The notes below the pieces were generated by a model. It was given only the letters and a program-made list of their open reading frames with translations, searched no databases and was not told the DNA's origin. The translations under genes and the position numbers were made by a program. Of a stretch of DNA of 64,000 nucleotides, positions 63,797 through 64,000 are shown piece by piece. Position 1 is the first letter of the stretch; each line of letters begins with the position of its first letter. Source of the DNA: Pedobacter ghigonis (GTDB taxonomy: Bacteria > Bacteroidota > Bacteroidia > Sphingobacteriales > Sphingobacteriaceae); assembly GCF_903166585.1 (NCBI RefSeq), contig NZ_CAESCM010000006.1, positions 1-64,000 of the forward strand. Reading direction: 5' to 3'.

Positions 63797-64000
63797 CGGT
63801 TTATCCTGGCCATTGGATTAACAATATTTACATCTATTTCTGTGATATACCGGTTTAACGGGTCCTTATAGTACCTGAAAATATAATCCTCACCATAAAA
63901 ATTGTTCAGGCGTTTCGCAATATTTTCAATCCCCACATGGTGACTTTCTGTTTGCTTGCCTTTATTATCATTAATCATATTGATGGTGGTGATATTCAGG
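63793..64000 (-). CDS. sensor histidine kinase of the LytS/YehU type, C-terminal fragment
   Basis: The C-terminal 68 codons of a gene entering from the right edge. The reading LNITTINMINDNKGKQ and then HHVGIENIAKRLNNFYGEDY matches the end of the ATPase domain of LytS-type kinases (GIGLxNxxxRLxLLYG pattern), with a final strand ITEIDVNIVNP. The rest, including the phosphorylated His, lies outside the window. Its stop (63793-63795) overlaps the LanB stop inside a 10-bp palindrome, CCGTTAACGG (63790-63799). Confidence 0.75.
   Translation of the reverse strand, partial: LNITTINMINDNKGKQTESHHVGIENIAKRLNNFYGEDYIFRYYKDPLNRYITEIDVNIVNPMARINR

Noticed and set aside
1..64000. tRNA, rRNA or riboswitch
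   Set aside because: No cloverleaf with a T-loop GTTCGAATC-type word, no rRNA conserved segment and no riboswitch core was recognised by eye; a covariance-model scan was not possible.

Overview
The window looks like chromosomal DNA of an aerobic, heterotrophic Bacteroidota, most likely of the Sphingobacteriaceae (Pedobacter-like). This is inferred from gene content: alternative complex III next to cytochrome oxidase, tandem sigma/FecR/SusC/SusD loci, a type B type IX secretion (T9SS) C-terminal domain next to PorP/SprF, scarce Shine-Dalgarno sequences, and several TAnnTTTG -7 boxes. No rRNA, tRNA, CRISPR array, transposase or prophage gene was seen.

Layout. (1) 1-2.9 kb: a BamA/TamA-like outer-membrane barrel (minus strand), a repeat-rich spacer, and a deoxyhypusine-synthase-family gene. 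(2) 3.0-19.6 kb: a respiratory superlocus. It holds actABCDEF (alternative complex III), coxB and coxA, then ctaA and ctaB (heme a synthesis), two subunit III genes, subunit IV, a SCO-like protein without any cysteine, and a DUF420 membrane protein. Together they would carry electrons from menaquinol through ACIII to an aa3-type oxidase. (3) 19.7-39.6 kb: two consecutive paralogous six-gene loci, each ECF sigma, FecR anti-sigma, STN-containing SusC, SusD, HExxH metallohydrolase lipoprotein and DUF4302 lipoprotein. They read as two trans-envelope-signalling uptake systems with putative peptidases and no glycoside hydrolases. (4) 39.8-42.2 kb: small genes (CxxC membrane protein, DUF983, DUF2461, OmpA-like lipoprotein) separated by GTTAAC-rich palindromic repeats. 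(5) 42.3-60.9 kb: a minus-strand NACHT-type ATPase divergent from a 12.7-kb adhesin gene ending in a type B T9SS sorting domain, followed by PorP/SprF and an OmpA/PD40 protein. (6) 61.0-64.0 kb: a full-length LanB-type lantibiotic dehydratase converging on the 3' end of a LytS-type histidine kinase gene that runs off the window.

Main observations: the adhesin gene is split by a one-base deletion near 54408, shown independently by reading frame and by the repeat period; the adhesin has grown by tandem duplication on three scales; the SCO-like protein has lost all expected copper ligands while subunits I and IV carry His-rich tails; the NACHT/HTH-like protein beside the adhesin has no assigned role; and the LanB stands without a visible precursor or cyclase.
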